This document shows positions 29,389 to 41,608 of a stretch of 64,000 nucleotides of DNA, piece by piece. Each line of letters begins with the position of its first letter. Position 1 is the first letter of the stretch. Origin of the DNA: Pseudomonas lundensis (lineage in GTDB: Bacteria; Pseudomonadota; Gammaproteobacteria; Pseudomonadales; Pseudomonadaceae); NCBI RefSeq assembly GCF_002269125.1, contig NZ_NQKI01000008.1:80808-144807 (forward strand), read 5' to 3'. Under the pieces are notes generated by a model that was not told where the DNA came from, did not search any database, and saw only the letters and a list, made by a program, of their open reading frames with translations. The position numbers and the translations under genes are program-made.

Positions 29389-30725
29389 TGTGCCGCCTGG
29401 CTTGCGCTCTCGTCCGAGGTCGCGCCGGGCAGTTTGATCTCTACGTAGGCTTCGTCGCGGATCTGACGCAACCAGCTTTGCAGCTCTTCATCGTACTTGC
29501 GGTTACGCAAGGCGTTCATGGCCTGTTGCTCGCGAGCTTGAGAGGTGCTGTCAGTGGCGCGGCGACCAAGTACTTCAAGCACATGCCAGCCGTATTGAGT
29601 CTGGAACGGCTTGGACAATACACCTTGAGGCGTATCGAGCATGGCAGCACGGAACTCGGGAACCAGTGAGTTGGGGTTTACCCAGTTCAAATCGCCACCG
29701 TTGAGTGCCGAACCGGGGTCTTCGGAGTAGGTTTTTGCCAGGGTGGCAAAATCTTCGCCCGCTTCGATGCGGTCGTGGATTTTGTTGATCAGGGCTTCGG
29801 TCTGCGCTTCAGTGCGGATTTCGCTTGGCTTGATCAGGATGTGGCGAACATGCACTTCGTCCACAACCACAGACTGGCCACCGCGCTTGTCATTGAGCTT
29901 GAGGATGATGAAGCCGCCCGGTGTCCGGATAGGCTCAGTGATCCCGCCAACCGGCATTTCGCTGAGCAGGCGATCGAACGGAGGTGGCAGTTGAGCGGCT
30001 TTACGCCAGCCCATGTCGCCGCCTTCCAATGCGGTATCGCTGCCGGAGCGGGCAATGGCCATCTGGCCGAAGTCAGCGCCTTTCTTCAGTTGGTTATATA
30101 CATCAACCGCTTGCTTATAGGCGTTCTGGATGGCTTCCGAATTCGCGCTTTCAGGCGTTGGAATCAGAATGTTGGCCAACTGGAACTCTTCGGACATCTG
30201 CATCTTGCCCAGGTCGGATTTCAAGAAGTTCTGCACTTCTTGATCCGTGACCTGGATACGCTCGGCGACACGACGCTGGCGCACACGGCTGATCGTCATT
30301 TCACGACGGATCTGCTCACGGGCGTCTTCATAAGACAGACCGTCGTGCGCCAGGGCCTTGCGGAACTGGTCGACGGTCATGCCATTGCGCTGGGCAATGG
30401 TGGCGACAGCATCGTTCAGCTCTTCATCGGTAATACGAATACCCATGCGTTCGCCGAGCTGCAATTGCAGGTTCTCAACGATCAGGCGCTCAAGCACTTG
30501 CTGATCCAGCACGCTCTTGGGCGGAACGCCCTGATTGCGCTTGGCGATGGTCTGCTGAACTTCATGAACACGCTGGTCCAGTTGGCTCTGCATGATCACG
30601 TCGTTGTCGACGATGGCCACAACACTATCCAGGGGTTGAACCGCGGCGTGAGCCGCAGTACCCAGGAACAACGCGCCCAGCACTAGCGGGCGCAAACACT
30701 CAGAAAGCTTGATCTTCACGTTCAC
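29385..30725 (-). CDS. surA: Periplasmic chaperone/peptidyl-prolyl isomerase SurA
   Basis: 446 residues. It escorts outer-membrane proteins, including LptD, to the BAM complex. The signal peptide ends at about AHA-AV (residues 26-28). Then come a SurA N-terminal chaperone domain and two parvulin domains; [14 protein letters not shown] marks the second. The 5' end overlaps the lptD 3' end by 26 bases, an arrangement that links the chaperone to one of its main clients. Pathway and operon match other pseudomonads. Confidence 0.99.
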   Translation of the reverse strand: MNVKIKLSECLRPLVLGALFLGTAAHAAVQPLDSVVAIVDNDVIMQSQLDQRVHEVQQTIAKRNQGVPPKSVLDQQVLERLIVENLQLQLGERMGIRITDEELNDAVATIAQRNGMTVDQFRKALAHDGLSYEDAREQIRREMTISRVRQRRVAERIQVTDQEVQNFLKSDLGKMQMSEEFQLANILIPTPESANSEAIQNAYKQAVDVYNQLKKGADFGQMAIARSGSDTALEGGDMGWRKAAQLPPPFDRLLSEMPVGGITEPIRTPGGFIILKLNDKRGGQSVVVDEVHVRHILIKPSEIRTEAQTEALINKIHDRIEAGEDFATLAKTYSEDPGSALNGGDLNWVNPNSLVPEFRAAMLDTPQGVLSKPFQTQYGWHVLEVLGRRATDSTSQAREQQAMNALRNRKYDEELQSWLRQIRDEAYVEIKLPGATSDESASQAAQ

Positions 30726-33489
30726 GATAACCTTGGATGCCTTTGTCGAGGAAGCTCTCTACTTTGGTGCCAACAACGCCACCGAGACCTTTCAGCACAA
30801 TTTGAAGGAAGAGACCATGGTCGCCCTTCTCGTTTTGAGGGGCTTCTTGGGTATATTCGTCGTTGGAGACCCAGTAACGGTTGATCAGACGAAGTTTCCA
30901 GCAGCAGTTGTCGTACTCGAAGCCACCAAAGGCTTCCAGCGTACGGTTACGGTTGTAGTCGTACTGCCAGCGGCTGATGACGTTCCACTGCGGCACGATC
31001 GGCCAGATAACCGAGAAGTCGTGCTGCTTGATCTTATAGTAATCCTTGATATAGCCAGGCTGACCAGGCGACAGGTAGTCACCACCGCCGACTGTCCACT
31101 TACCGGTGTACTGGTCATAGCGAACTTGGTCATTGCGGTAGCGGAAGCCTGCGTTGACCACCTTGTTCGGGTTGTCTTCGGGCTGATAGTGCATCATCGC
31201 ACTGCCAGAACGAGGGCTGCGGGTTTCCGGGTCCCAGTTGTAGTCAGCAGTTGCGCGCCAGTCGCGGTTGAAACGGTAGGCGTACTCGAGTGCATACGGC
31301 GAAACGCTGGAGGTGGCATCTTTACGGTCGTCGGAAATGCCCGGCAGTTGAACCTTGCGATCCTTGAAGTAGTACGCCTGGCCAACGCTGACCCGTTGAC
31401 GCTCAAAGCCATTTTCTTCGATCCAGCGGCTGGTCACGCCCAGCGACAGCTTGTTTTCGTCGCCTACACGGTCGCTTCCGGAGAAGCGATTGTCGCGCCA
31501 CAGCGAGGAGTAGCTAAAAGTGCTTTCGCTGGTATCAAACACCGGGATGTCTTGCTGATTGCGCTCAGGCACATACAGATAGAACGCACGCGGCTCCAGG
31601 GTCTGGCGGTAATTGGTGCCGAACCATTGAGTGTTGCGATCGAAGTACAGGCCGCTGTCGATACTGGCAATTGGAACGCTGCGGTTTTGGGAACCTTTAT
31701 AAACGCCCCCGTTGTAAATCGTTCCATTTTTTGCCGCGTTGGCTTGAGCTCGTACGATGTCACTTTTCCCAGTGCCATCCAGATCAAGATCGTACTGGGT
31801 GTACATGTACTTGAGCGTTGGCGTGACATAGCCATAGCTCGCTGTCATCGGCAGGCTCATGCTTGGCGCAAGATTTAGACGTGTACCGTTGGCGCGGGCT
31901 AGACCTGTAACGTTAGTGTCAAGACGTTTAGCAGAAGTGCCGTCTTCATTGACGTACATCCCGTTTTCAAGGTCGCGATCGAACCGCACCAGCTCAGTGT
32001 CGTATTTGAAATTCAGACCGCCCGGGTGGTACGGCAGCGCACCATTGAAGGTGATTTGCGGCAACTTGTTGTAAGGCGTGATTTGCGTCACGGTGGCCAT
32101 TTGATAGGCCTGCGCGTTCAACCTGGCGTTGAACGTGTCGCCACGGTAAGTCACGGAACCTTGCTGATTTACGTATTCCCGGCTCTCAACACCGATCTGG
32201 TCACTTTGCAGATCCTGGAAGTAATAAGGATCGCTGATCTTGGTGTAGTCGACCTCAGTCAGTACGCGCGAATCCAGGCCACCCTTGTGCTGCCAGTTGA
32301 ACATGTAGCGGGTGTCTTTGTAGTCGGTTTGGTCTTTGCGCTTGTCATCCTTGTCGTTCAGATAAGCAGCACCGAACTGGCCTTCGCTGGACTCGGTCAG
32401 GTAGCGGAATTCGCCTTCCATCAACAAGCCGCGTTTGGTCATGTAGCGCGGGTACAACGTGGCGTCGTAGTTGGGCGCCAGGTTGAAGTAGTACGGGGTC
32501 ACGAGCATAAAGCCGGTGTCGGTGCTGCTGCTGAACGACGGCGGCAGGAAACCGGACTGACGGCGATCGTCGATCGGGAAATAAATGTACGGGGTGTAGA
32601 AGACCGGAATGTCTTTGACCCGCAACGTCACGTTGGTCGCCGTACCGAAACCGGTGGCCGGGTTCAACGTGATGTTGTTGCCCTTGAGTTGCCAGGCGTT
32701 GCTGTTCGGTTCGCACGTGGTGTACGTACCATCCTTGAGGCGGATGATCGCGTTTTCGCCACGCTTGGCGTACAGCGCACTGCCGCGGATGCGCGACTTG
32801 TGCAGGATGTATTCCGCGTTGTCGACCTTGGCCGCACCGGTGTCGAGTTGAACGTCGGCGTGGTCGCCCACGATCAGTGCACCGTTGTCGCGCAGGCGGA
32901 CCTTGCCGTTAAGCTCACCGCGGTTTTCAGCCTGATACAGGCTGGCTTCGTCGGCTTCGATCTGCATGCTGCCCTGACGCATGACAACGTCACCGGCCAG
33001 CGTCGCGATCTGCTCTTCTTGCTGATAGCGCGAGGCCTTGGCGCCAATAAAGGTAGGCGCGTCGCTTTTGCTGGTCGGGTCGTTCATGCCCGGACGGATC
33101 GGCTCGACGTAAGCGCCCGCGCAATACGGGCCGGTTTCGGCCAGTTGTGCGGGGGTCAGCTTGTCTCGCGGAACCCAGTCGAGGTGACTGTAGTCAGCAC
33201 TGCGCGCTTTCAGACCACGGCCTTTGGCTTCTGTCACCAATGGGGTCTGAGCGACCTGCTCGACGGTTTCGCCACTGGCGCCCACCGAGTTGCCGCTGTG
33301 AACCGGACGCGGCGGCAATTGAGCCGTGGTCGCTTTCGGTGCGCAGTCCCAGCCGCCCGTAGCCGACACAGAACAGTCATACTGCTCCTCGGCAACAGCG
33401 AAAGGCGTGGCTAGAGGTTGCATGGCCAGCAAACTGCCGGTTACCAGCAACGGAAATTTTTTACGAAACGCGGGGGATTTCAATGCCAT
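30700..33489 (-). CDS. lptD: LPS-assembly protein LptD
   Basis: 929 residues from ATG 33489, which gives the expected [20 protein letters not shown] signal sequence; the open frame extends 114 codons further with unlikely composition. The mature protein has an OstA/LptA-like jellyroll (about 190-330) and a large beta-barrel; the final residues are aromatic-poor. Two or more Cys (for example [11 protein letters not shown] near residue 40, and NCCWKL near the end) fit the family's disulfide-dependent maturation. It inserts LPS into the outer leaflet with LptE. No strong ribosome-binding site is seen upstream. First gene of lptD-surA-pdxA-rsmA-apaG-apaH. Confidence 0.97.
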   Translation of the reverse strand: MALKSPAFRKKFPLLVTGSLLAMQPLATPFAVAEEQYDCSVSATGGWDCAPKATTAQLPPRPVHSGNSVGASGETVEQVAQTPLVTEAKGRGLKARSADYSHLDWVPRDKLTPAQLAETGPYCAGAYVEPIRPGMNDPTSKSDAPTFIGAKASRYQQEEQIATLAGDVVMRQGSMQIEADEASLYQAENRGELNGKVRLRDNGALIVGDHADVQLDTGAAKVDNAEYILHKSRIRGSALYAKRGENAIIRLKDGTYTTCEPNSNAWQLKGNNITLNPATGFGTATNVTLRVKDIPVFYTPYIYFPIDDRRQSGFLPPSFSSSTDTGFMLVTPYYFNLAPNYDATLYPRYMTKRGLLMEGEFRYLTESSEGQFGAAYLNDKDDKRKDQTDYKDTRYMFNWQHKGGLDSRVLTEVDYTKISDPYYFQDLQSDQIGVESREYVNQQGSVTYRGDTFNARLNAQAYQMATVTQITPYNKLPQITFNGALPYHPGGLNFKYDTELVRFDRDLENGMYVNEDGTSAKRLDTNVTGLARANGTRLNLAPSMSLPMTASYGYVTPTLKYMYTQYDLDLDGTGKSDIVRAQANAAKNGTIYNGGVYKGSQNRSVPIASIDSGLYFDRNTQWFGTNYRQTLEPRAFYLYVPERNQQDIPVFDTSESTFSYSSLWRDNRFSGSDRVGDENKLSLGVTSRWIEENGFERQRVSVGQAYYFKDRKVQLPGISDDRKDATSSVSPYALEYAYRFNRDWRATADYNWDPETRSPRSGSAMMHYQPEDNPNKVVNAGFRYRNDQVRYDQYTGKWTVGGGDYLSPGQPGYIKDYYKIKQHDFSVIWPIVPQWNVISRWQYDYNRNRTLEAFGGFEYDNCCWKLRLINRYWVSNDEYTQEAPQNEKGDHGLFLQIVLKGLGGVVGTKVESFLDKGIQGYREREDQAF

Positions 33490-33619
33490 CTTATTAGTCC
33501 GGGCTTCCTGCGTGCCATCAGCCCGCGGTGGGGGCCGCACGCCTCTCGATGGTCTGGAAAAGATGCTGGATAATAAAGCATGACCCGCTTGACGGCTAGG
33601 GCCGTCGGAGACCCACGTA

Positions 33620-35313
<1,694 letters not shown>

Positions 35314-35314
35314 G

Positions 35315-36079
35315 ATGCTGTGGCCAGGGACTCTGATTGGAGCCGGAGGCGGGTTTTTGATTGCCAGCATTCCGGGGGCCATGTTGGGTGCTTTGTTGGG
35401 GCAGGCGCTGGATCGGCGTCTGAACCTGCAAAGCTGGGCGCATGTGCGCGAACGCCTTGGCGGTCGTGCTGCGCTGCGCAATGACGAACTGTTGTTCGTG
35501 TTGCTCGGCCGTCTGGCCAAAAGCGGCGGGCGCGTGGTGGATAAGCATATCGAGCAGGCGCGACAGGAGATGCGCTTGCTCGACATGAGCGCCCCCGCGC
35601 AGAAGCGCGCGATCGCTGCGTTTAATCGGGGCAAGTCCGGCAATGACTCATTACGCGGTTACCTGCGGCGTCTCAAGGCGCAACCCCATGCGGCAGAAGG
35701 CGTGTTGCGCGCTTGCTGGCGGATGATCGTGGCGGACGGGCGGGTTGACACGCAAGAGCGTGAGTTGATCGGGCTATGGGGTAAATGGTTGGGCTGGACC
35801 CCGCAACAGATTCAGGCACTGGGGGCTGATTACGAGCCGCAGAAAAGGCCGCTGGCCACGCGCGGCGGGACTTATCAGGAGTCGCTGACGCTGCTCGGGG
35901 TCACTCATCAGAGCGACCCGGTGCACATCAAACGGGCGTATCGACGTTTGCTCAGCCGTCATCACCCTGACAAAGTGGCCGGTTCAGGGGCTAGCCCGGC
36001 GCAGGTGCTGGACGCGACAGGGAAAACCCGCGAGCTGCATCACGCCTACGCGTTGATCCGCCAGCGGCGCGGGTTTTGA
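35315..36079 (+). CDS. djlA: Membrane-anchored DnaJ-like co-chaperone DjlA
   Basis: 254 residues. Order: an N-terminal hydrophobic segment (about 5-30, rich in Gly and Ala), a TerB-like helical region in the middle, and a C-terminal J domain with the HPD tripeptide in SRHHPDKV near residue 220. It would recruit DnaK to the inner membrane. One base after murU, so likely in the same transcript; any link to wall recycling is unproven. Confidence 0.93.
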   Translation: MLWPGTLIGAGGGFLIASIPGAMLGALLGQALDRRLNLQSWAHVRERLGGRAALRNDELLFVLLGRLAKSGGRVVDKHIEQARQEMRLLDMSAPAQKRAIAAFNRGKSGNDSLRGYLRRLKAQPHAAEGVLRACWRMIVADGRVDTQERELIGLWGKWLGWTPQQIQALGADYEPQKRPLATRGGTYQESLTLLGVTHQSDPVHIKRAYRRLLSRHHPDKVAGSGASPAQVLDATGKTRELHHAYALIRQRRGF

Positions 36080-36082
36080 CCG

Positions 36083-37081
36083 TTACTTATCCACAGGCTG
36101 TGGGCTGAGCCAACCGCGAATCCGGCGATACAACTGTTCTTGGCCAGCATCGCGGTTCCCCGGCATCGCAGTCAGTGCCACCTGAGTGAAATCCCCGCCA
36201 TTGACCCGCTTGCTGGCTTGCAACCGTTGCAGGGCGGCCTTGCGCAGTAACGCGTTGTCTTTATAGAACACGTCCAGCAGCGCGACCTTGAGGCCAGGCG
36301 TCATCAGGCTCAAGTCTGCCGGTGCCTGCACCGGTGTTTGCGCGGCGACCATGATCAGCTTGCCCACTTGCGCCGGTTGTTTCTCGGCGATGTAGCGTGC
36401 TGCCCAGTACGCACCTGTGCCGTGCCCCAGCAGTACGATGCTGCGCGCGTTTTGTTGTTGCGCGAAGGCAATTGCCGCCTCGATACGGGCGAAAATCCGC
36501 TCGGCATCCGCCTTGTTCATTTCTTCCAACGACGCCACCGGCTTCAGGTCCGGGGCCGGGTTTTCAGTGCCGACACTGGCGGCTTGTTCGATAGGTTTGG
36601 CTGTGGTGCTGGCGTCTTTGCTGCTACTGTCTGGCGCTTGCGGTGTAGGCAATTTCTCTGGTTCAGCGGTGCGTGCCTGACTGGCTTCGCTTTGCATGTC
36701 CGGCAAACTTAGGCTCAGGCTTGCCCAATGGGCGTCCGGCAGCTTGTTGCGCAGCGGGCCGACAACGATTGGCCAATCTGCGGTTTCGCCAGCGCCGGGG
36801 ACAATAATCACCGCACCGCTGGGGTCGCTGTTATTGGCGGGCTTCCACAGTGCGAGAAAGTTGCCTTCACCGGCTTGGAGCTGTTGCTGCTCGTGTGGCG
36901 GGAGTTGCCGCTCCAACGCGGCCGCGTCTTCCTGGCTGCGTTCGGGCAGCGGCTCGCGCTCCACGGGCTTGGGTTGGGCGGGTTCAGCAACGGGCGCCGA
37001 GTCGTCCGCCTGAACAGGAAACGCCAGGGGCAATAACAACGACAGGCACAGGGCTGGCAGTGCCAGGCGGTAAGAAGACAT
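36083..37081 (-). CDS. DUF3530 family secreted alpha/beta-hydrolase-like protein
   Basis: 332 residues with a signal peptide (cleavage near VQA-DD, residue 25) and a long Pro/Glu-rich linker up to about 65. The core has GAVIIVPGAGE near residue 90 and SIVLLGHGTGAYWAARYIAE near 215, an alpha/beta-hydrolase nucleophile-elbow pattern in which the usual Ser is replaced (GHGTG). Hydrolase activity is therefore doubtful. DUF3530 members are common in pseudomonads; function unknown. It converges on djlA and diverges from the sensor kinase gene. Confidence 0.85.
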   Translation of the reverse strand: MSSYRLALPALCLSLLLPLAFPVQADDSAPVAEPAQPKPVEREPLPERSQEDAAALERQLPPHEQQQLQAGEGNFLALWKPANNSDPSGAVIIVPGAGETADWPIVVGPLRNKLPDAHWASLSLSLPDMQSEASQARTAEPEKLPTPQAPDSSSKDASTTAKPIEQAASVGTENPAPDLKPVASLEEMNKADAERIFARIEAAIAFAQQQNARSIVLLGHGTGAYWAARYIAEKQPAQVGKLIMVAAQTPVQAPADLSLMTPGLKVALLDVFYKDNALLRKAALQRLQASKRVNGGDFTQVALTAMPGNRDAGQEQLYRRIRGWLSPQPVDK

Positions 37082-37155
37082 CAGTTTTTCCAGGCCAGAA
37101 GTAATCCCGGCAGCCTAAAGGGTTGATCAGTATTTGTCAGGGTGTGAGCGTTCAG

Positions 37156-39549
37156 ATGACACGTTTTTGCTATCTGTTGGTTATCGGCTGGTTTTGGCTG
37201 CCCTTGATGGGCCACGCGGCGCCTGTGCCAGCGGCGCAATTGAGTGCCGAGCAACAGCAATGGCTGTCGCAGCATCGGGAATTACGCGTCGGGCTGGTGC
37301 TGCAAGCCCCGTACGCGCGCTTTGACCAGCGCTTGCAGCAGCTGTCCGGGGCCAATGTTGAACTGATGAAATGGTTGGCGCAGGCACTTAACGTTGAGTT
37401 GCTGTGGCGCAATTACCCGGACCTGGCGCACTTGGAAAAAGCCGCCCGTGACGGGGAAATCGACCTGGTGCCGGGCCTGATGCAAACCCCGGCGGGGCTG
37501 CGGCTGTGGCAATTTTCTGACCCCTACATGCGCGTCCCGCAGCTGATTGTGGGCGTGCGCGACGGCAGCGGCGCTGTCGATTTGGAGCGCCTCGACAGCA
37601 AGACTCGCGTGGCCGTGCGCATGCCTGGCGCCACGGCAGAGTTCTTGCGAACCAGCTATCCGGGGCTGAATTTGCAGGGTGTTCCACTGGAGCGCCAGGC
37701 CTTGCAATTGTTGCTGAGCCAGCAAGCCACTTACGCCGTGATTGATGAAGCGCAGCTCAGTCGCTTGTCCAGCGAACCCGAGTTCTCAGGATTGGCAGTG
37801 GTAGGTGATATTGGTTTGCCACTCTTGCTGCGCGTGGCCACCCGGCGCGACTGGCCGGAGCTGGCCAGCATCGTCGAGCGCGGTTTGCACGCCATTCCGG
37901 CGCGGGATATGGAGCAGTTGCACGCGCGCTGGTTGCAGCCCAAGTATCCCCACGCCGGACCGTCTCCCGGTTTTTGGCAGAACTTCAGCCTGTTGATCGG
38001 TACCTTACTGCTGGCGAGCATGGCGATTGTGTTCTGGCAGCGTCGCCAGCAAACCTCACTGGAACGGGCGCTGCTGAGTGCACGCGAAGACATCGCCCTG
38101 CGCGCAGCGAGTGCCGAGGCATTGCGGCTGACTCAGTTTTCAATTGACCGCAGCCCGGTTGGCATCCTTTGGGTCAATTGGGACAGTCACGTGCGCTATG
38201 CCAATCTGGCCGCCGAGCACATGCTCGGGTGCGCGCCGGGTGCCCTGCTTGAGCGGCCTTTGAGTGATTTTGAACCGGGGCTGAGCATGGACCGCTGGTT
38301 GGGGCTATGGAAGCGTGCGCGGGCTGGCGAAGAGGGCGCGCAACGGTTTGAAACAAATTGCGTGCGTGCGGATGGCAGCACCTTCCCGGCCGACGTCACG
38401 CTCAGTTTTTTGCGCTTTCAGGCCGCTGAATACTTGGTGGTGTATCTCAATGACATCACCGAGCGCCGTCGTGTGCAGGCGGCGTTGCAAGAAAGTGATG
38501 CTCGCCTGCAAGGGATCGCGGCCAACGTCCCAGGGCTGGTGTTTCGTCTGGAGCGCTCGTTACTCACGGGCGAACTGGACTTCCCCTACATCAGTGAAGG
38601 TAGCGAAAGTCTGGCCGGGTTCTCGCCAGCGACGTTACGTAAACGTGAAGTCGGTTTGCGCAGCCTTGTGCACCCGGACGACAAGGCGGATTACCACCGT
38701 GTGCAGGATCAGGCGCTCGATAGCGACAGCGATTGGTCATGGCAGGGGCGGATTGTCACGCGTAAAGGCGAGCAGCGCTGGGCCGAGATCAAGGCCATTA
38801 CCCGTCGCCTGCAAGATGGCACTGTGGTGTGGGACGGCATCGTCTGGGACATCAGCGAAAGCAAGCGTATCGAACTGGAACTGGACAGTTCTCGCGGGCA
38901 GTTGCGTGAACTGTCGGCGCACCTTGAAAGTGTGCGCGAAGAAGAAAAGGCGCGCATTGCCCGAGAAGTGCACGACGAGTTGGGGCAAATGTTGACCGTG
39001 CTCAAGCTTGAAACCTCCATGTGCGAGCTGGCCTATGCGGATCTGGACCCTGGCCTGCGTGAGCGCTTGAACAGCATGAAAAAGCTCATCGCCCAGTTGT
39101 TCCAGTTGGTGCGCGATGTGGCCACTGCGCTGCGGCCGCCAATTCTGGATGCAGGCATCAGTTCGGCCATCGAATGGCAGGCGCAGCGCTTCGAAGCGCG
39201 TACGCACATTCCATGTCTGGTGCAGGTTCCTGAGCATTTACCACCTCTGAGTGCGGCCAAGGAAGTAGGACTATTCCGAATTTTGCAGGAGGCGCTGACC
39301 AACGTGATGCGTCATGCTCAGGCACAAACCGTAGAGTTAACCCTGACCGTTGAAGCGCATGCGTTGTGCCTGACCATTAGCGATGATGGCCAGGGCTTTA
39401 TTCCTGTCACGGGCAGGCCGACGTCCTTCGGGCTGGTGGGCATGCGTGAACGTGTATTGATGATGGGCGGCACGCTGTCGGTGCACAGTGTGCCAGGTGA
39501 AGGCACGACGCTGAGTGTGCGGGTACCGTTGACGACGGATCCGCAATGA
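37156..39549 (+). CDS. agtS: Sensor histidine kinase with solute-binding domain (AgtS-like)
   Basis: 797 residues from ATG 37156; an in-frame TTG at 37123 is less likely because the ATG leads directly into a clean signal peptide. Order: signal peptide, periplasmic solute-binding type 3 domain (about 30-260), membrane helix (about 280-300), two PAS domains (about 335-590), a HisKA_3 phospho-acceptor (KARIAREVHDELGQ, His near 612) and a HATPase with NVMRHA and DDGQGF. A NarX/UhpB-type kinase. By position and neighbours it matches AgtS, which in PAO1 controls 4-aminobutyrate/5-aminovalerate uptake. Confidence 0.85.
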   Translation: MTRFCYLLVIGWFWLPLMGHAAPVPAAQLSAEQQQWLSQHRELRVGLVLQAPYARFDQRLQQLSGANVELMKWLAQALNVELLWRNYPDLAHLEKAARDGEIDLVPGLMQTPAGLRLWQFSDPYMRVPQLIVGVRDGSGAVDLERLDSKTRVAVRMPGATAEFLRTSYPGLNLQGVPLERQALQLLLSQQATYAVIDEAQLSRLSSEPEFSGLAVVGDIGLPLLLRVATRRDWPELASIVERGLHAIPARDMEQLHARWLQPKYPHAGPSPGFWQNFSLLIGTLLLASMAIVFWQRRQQTSLERALLSAREDIALRAASAEALRLTQFSIDRSPVGILWVNWDSHVRYANLAAEHMLGCAPGALLERPLSDFEPGLSMDRWLGLWKRARAGEEGAQRFETNCVRADGSTFPADVTLSFLRFQAAEYLVVYLNDITERRRVQAALQESDARLQGIAANVPGLVFRLERSLLTGELDFPYISEGSESLAGFSPATLRKREVGLRSLVHPDDKADYHRVQDQALDSDSDWSWQGRIVTRKGEQRWAEIKAITRRLQDGTVVWDGIVWDISESKRIELELDSSRGQLRELSAHLESVREEEKARIAREVHDELGQMLTVLKLETSMCELAYADLDPGLRERLNSMKKLIAQLFQLVRDVATALRPPILDAGISSAIEWQAQRFEARTHIPCLVQVPEHLPPLSAAKEVGLFRILQEALTNVMRHAQAQTVELTLTVEAHALCLTISDDGQGFIPVTGRPTSFGLVGMRERVLMMGGTLSVHSVPGEGTTLSVRVPLTTDPQ

Positions 39550-39568
39550 CCTTGAGGAGGAGCTGTCT

Positions 39569-40198
39569 GTGATTCGTGTACTGGTAGCTGAAGACCACAC
39601 CATCGTGCGGGAAGGGATCAAGCAATTGATCGGCCTGGCCAAGGACCTGCGGGTGGTGGGGGAGGCAAGCAATGGCGAGCAATTGCTGGAAACCCTGCGC
39701 CATGTGCCGTGCGAGGTGGTGCTGCTGGACATTTCCATGCCCGGCGTGAACGGGCTGGAAGCGATCCCGCGCATCCGGGCCTTGAATAACCCGCCCGCGA
39801 TCCTGGTGCTGTCGATGCACGACGAGGCACAGATGGCGGCGAGGGCGCTGAAATTCGGCGCGGCGGGTTACGCGACCAAGGACAGCGATCCCGCACTCTT
39901 GCTGATGGCCATTCGTAAAGTCGCGGCGGGCGGGCGCTACATCGACCCCGAGCTGGCGGACCGGATGGTCTTTGAAGTAGGGCTAACTGACTCACGCCCG
40001 CTGCATGCGCTGTTGTCAGAGCGCGAGTTCTCGGTGTTTGAACGGCTGGCGCAAGGGGTGAACGTGAATGATATCGCCCAGCAACTGGCCCTGAGCAGCA
40101 AAACCATCAGCACCCACAAAGCGCGGCTGATGCAAAAACTTCACGTCACCTCGTTGGCGGAACTGGTGAAATACGCAATGGAGCATAAGCTGGTGTAA
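39569..40198 (+). CDS. agtR: LuxR/NarL-type response regulator (AgtR-like)
   Basis: 209 residues from a GTG at 39569 with GAGGAGG ten bases upstream. The receiver domain has the acidic pair VAEDH near residue 7, the phospho-acceptor Asp in LLDISMPG near 53, and Lys in TKDSD near 103. The C-terminal helix-turn-helix is seen as GVNVNDIAQQLALSSKTIS. Nineteen bases after the kinase gene, so co-transcribed. Expected to activate the transporter genes starting at 40449. Confidence 0.9.
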   Translation: MIRVLVAEDHTIVREGIKQLIGLAKDLRVVGEASNGEQLLETLRHVPCEVVLLDISMPGVNGLEAIPRIRALNNPPAILVLSMHDEAQMAARALKFGAAGYATKDSDPALLLMAIRKVAAGGRYIDPELADRMVFEVGLTDSRPLHALLSEREFSVFERLAQGVNVNDIAQQLALSSKTISTHKARLMQKLHVTSLAELVKYAMEHKLV

Positions 40199-40448
40199 CG
40201 GCTGACGAGCTGCGAGCGTTTTAGCCGAGGCTGCAGGGCATGCCTGTTTGCGACTGTTTTTGAGCAGCGTTTCAGCCGCTAGCGGTGTCCGCCGTTACCC
40301 AGTGTTCTATTCACGACATCCTTGTAGGGCGTGCCCTACCCGCAATCTTCCAGGCTCCTGATGTAAATCTCTCCTGCGCCCCGATTTCTGGGGGGTGATG
40401 CCTTCTTTAGTCTTGGACTACAGCAGTCCAAAACAAAAAGGTGTAGCT
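40199..40448. promoter_or_regulatory. Intergenic control region of the transporter operon
   Basis: 250 bases with no gene and three palindromes. GTAGGGC/GCCCTAC (40324-40339) is a 7-bp perfect repeat with a two-base centre; CCCC/GGGG occurs at about 40379-40394; TTGGACT/AGTCCAA (40413-40431) is a perfect 7-bp repeat just before the ribosome-binding site. The first is the best candidate operator for the NarL-type regulator encoded upstream; the last could also be an mRNA hairpin. Confidence 0.45.
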
Positions 40449-41573
40449 ATGAGTGAGGTCGGTGCAAGCGCTGGGTCGAATGACATTTTGGTCAGCTTTC
40501 GTGGTGTGCAGAAAAGCTACGATGGCGAAAACCTGATTGTTAAAGACCTTAACCTGGACATTCGCAAAGGCGAGTTTCTGACCTTGCTCGGGCCGTCTGG
40601 GTCGGGCAAAACCACCAGCTTGATGATGCTCGCAGGGTTTGAAACCCCCACCGCGGGCGAGATCCAGCTGGGGGGCCGTTCTATCAACAACGTGCCGCCG
40701 CACAAACGCGACATCGGCATGGTGTTTCAGAACTATGCGTTGTTCCCGCACATGACTGTGGCCGAAAACCTGGGTTTCCCGTTGTCGGTGCGCGGCCTCA
40801 ATCGCACCGACATCAGCGAGCGGGTCAAGCGCGTGCTGAGCATGGTGCAGCTCGATGCCTTCGCCCAGCGTTACCCGGCACAGCTTTCCGGCGGCCAGCA
40901 ACAGCGGGTTGCGCTGGCGCGGGCGCTGGTGTTCGAACCGCAGCTGGTGTTGATGGACGAACCGCTGGGGGCACTGGATAAACAGCTGCGCGAGCACATG
41001 CAGATGGAGATCAAGCACCTGCACCAGCGCCTTGGCGTGACAGTGGTCTACGTCACTCACGATCAGGGCGAAGCGCTGACCATGTCGGATCGGGTGGCGG
41101 TGTTTCACCAAGGTGAAATCCAGCAGATCGCCCCGCCGCGTTGCTTGTATGAAGAACCCAAGAACACCTTTGTTGCCAACTTCATTGGCGAGAACAATCG
41201 CCTCAATGGCCGCCTGCACAGTCAGGACGGCGAGCGCTGCGTGGTAGAGCTGAGCCGAGGCGAGAAGGTTCAGGCGCTGGCGGTGAATGTCGGCCGTACC
41301 GGCGAGCCCGTGACCCTGTCGATCCGACCGGAACGCATCAGCCTTAACGGCGCCAGCGAGGCTTGCGTGAACCGGTTCTCGGGGCGCGTCGAAGAGTTCA
41401 TCTATCTGGGCGACCACGTGCGGGTGCGTCTGGAAGTCTGCGGTAAGAACGATTTTTTTGTGAAACAGCCGATTGCCGAACTGGACCCGACGCTGGCCGT
41501 CGGTGACGTGGTGCCACTCGGTTGGCAGGTTGAACACGTACGTGCGCTGGACCCTCTCTTAGAGGCGAATTAA
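40449..41573 (+). CDS. agtA: ABC transporter ATP-binding protein, amino-acid/polyamine type (AgtA-like)
   Basis: 374 residues from ATG 40449 (AAGGTG upstream; the frame is open 18 codons more). Walker A GPSGSGKTT near residue 52, Q-loop, signature LSGGQQQR near 150, Walker B LVLMDEP near 170 and switch His in VTHDQGEA; the C-terminal TOBE domain follows from about 290. It energises a PotA/MalK-type importer with the three downstream gene products. Identity as the 4-aminobutyrate/5-aminovalerate system AgtABCD is inferred from order and the adjacent AgtSR-like pair. Confidence 0.88.
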   Translation: MSEVGASAGSNDILVSFRGVQKSYDGENLIVKDLNLDIRKGEFLTLLGPSGSGKTTSLMMLAGFETPTAGEIQLGGRSINNVPPHKRDIGMVFQNYALFPHMTVAENLGFPLSVRGLNRTDISERVKRVLSMVQLDAFAQRYPAQLSGGQQQRVALARALVFEPQLVLMDEPLGALDKQLREHMQMEIKHLHQRLGVTVVYVTHDQGEALTMSDRVAVFHQGEIQQIAPPRCLYEEPKNTFVANFIGENNRLNGRLHSQDGERCVVELSRGEKVQALAVNVGRTGEPVTLSIRPERISLNGASEACVNRFSGRVEEFIYLGDHVRVRLEVCGKNDFFVKQPIAELDPTLAVGDVVPLGWQVEHVRALDPLLEAN

Positions 41574-41608
41574 TCGCCCCGGCTTCACCAACCCTGTGGA
41601 GAATAAAA

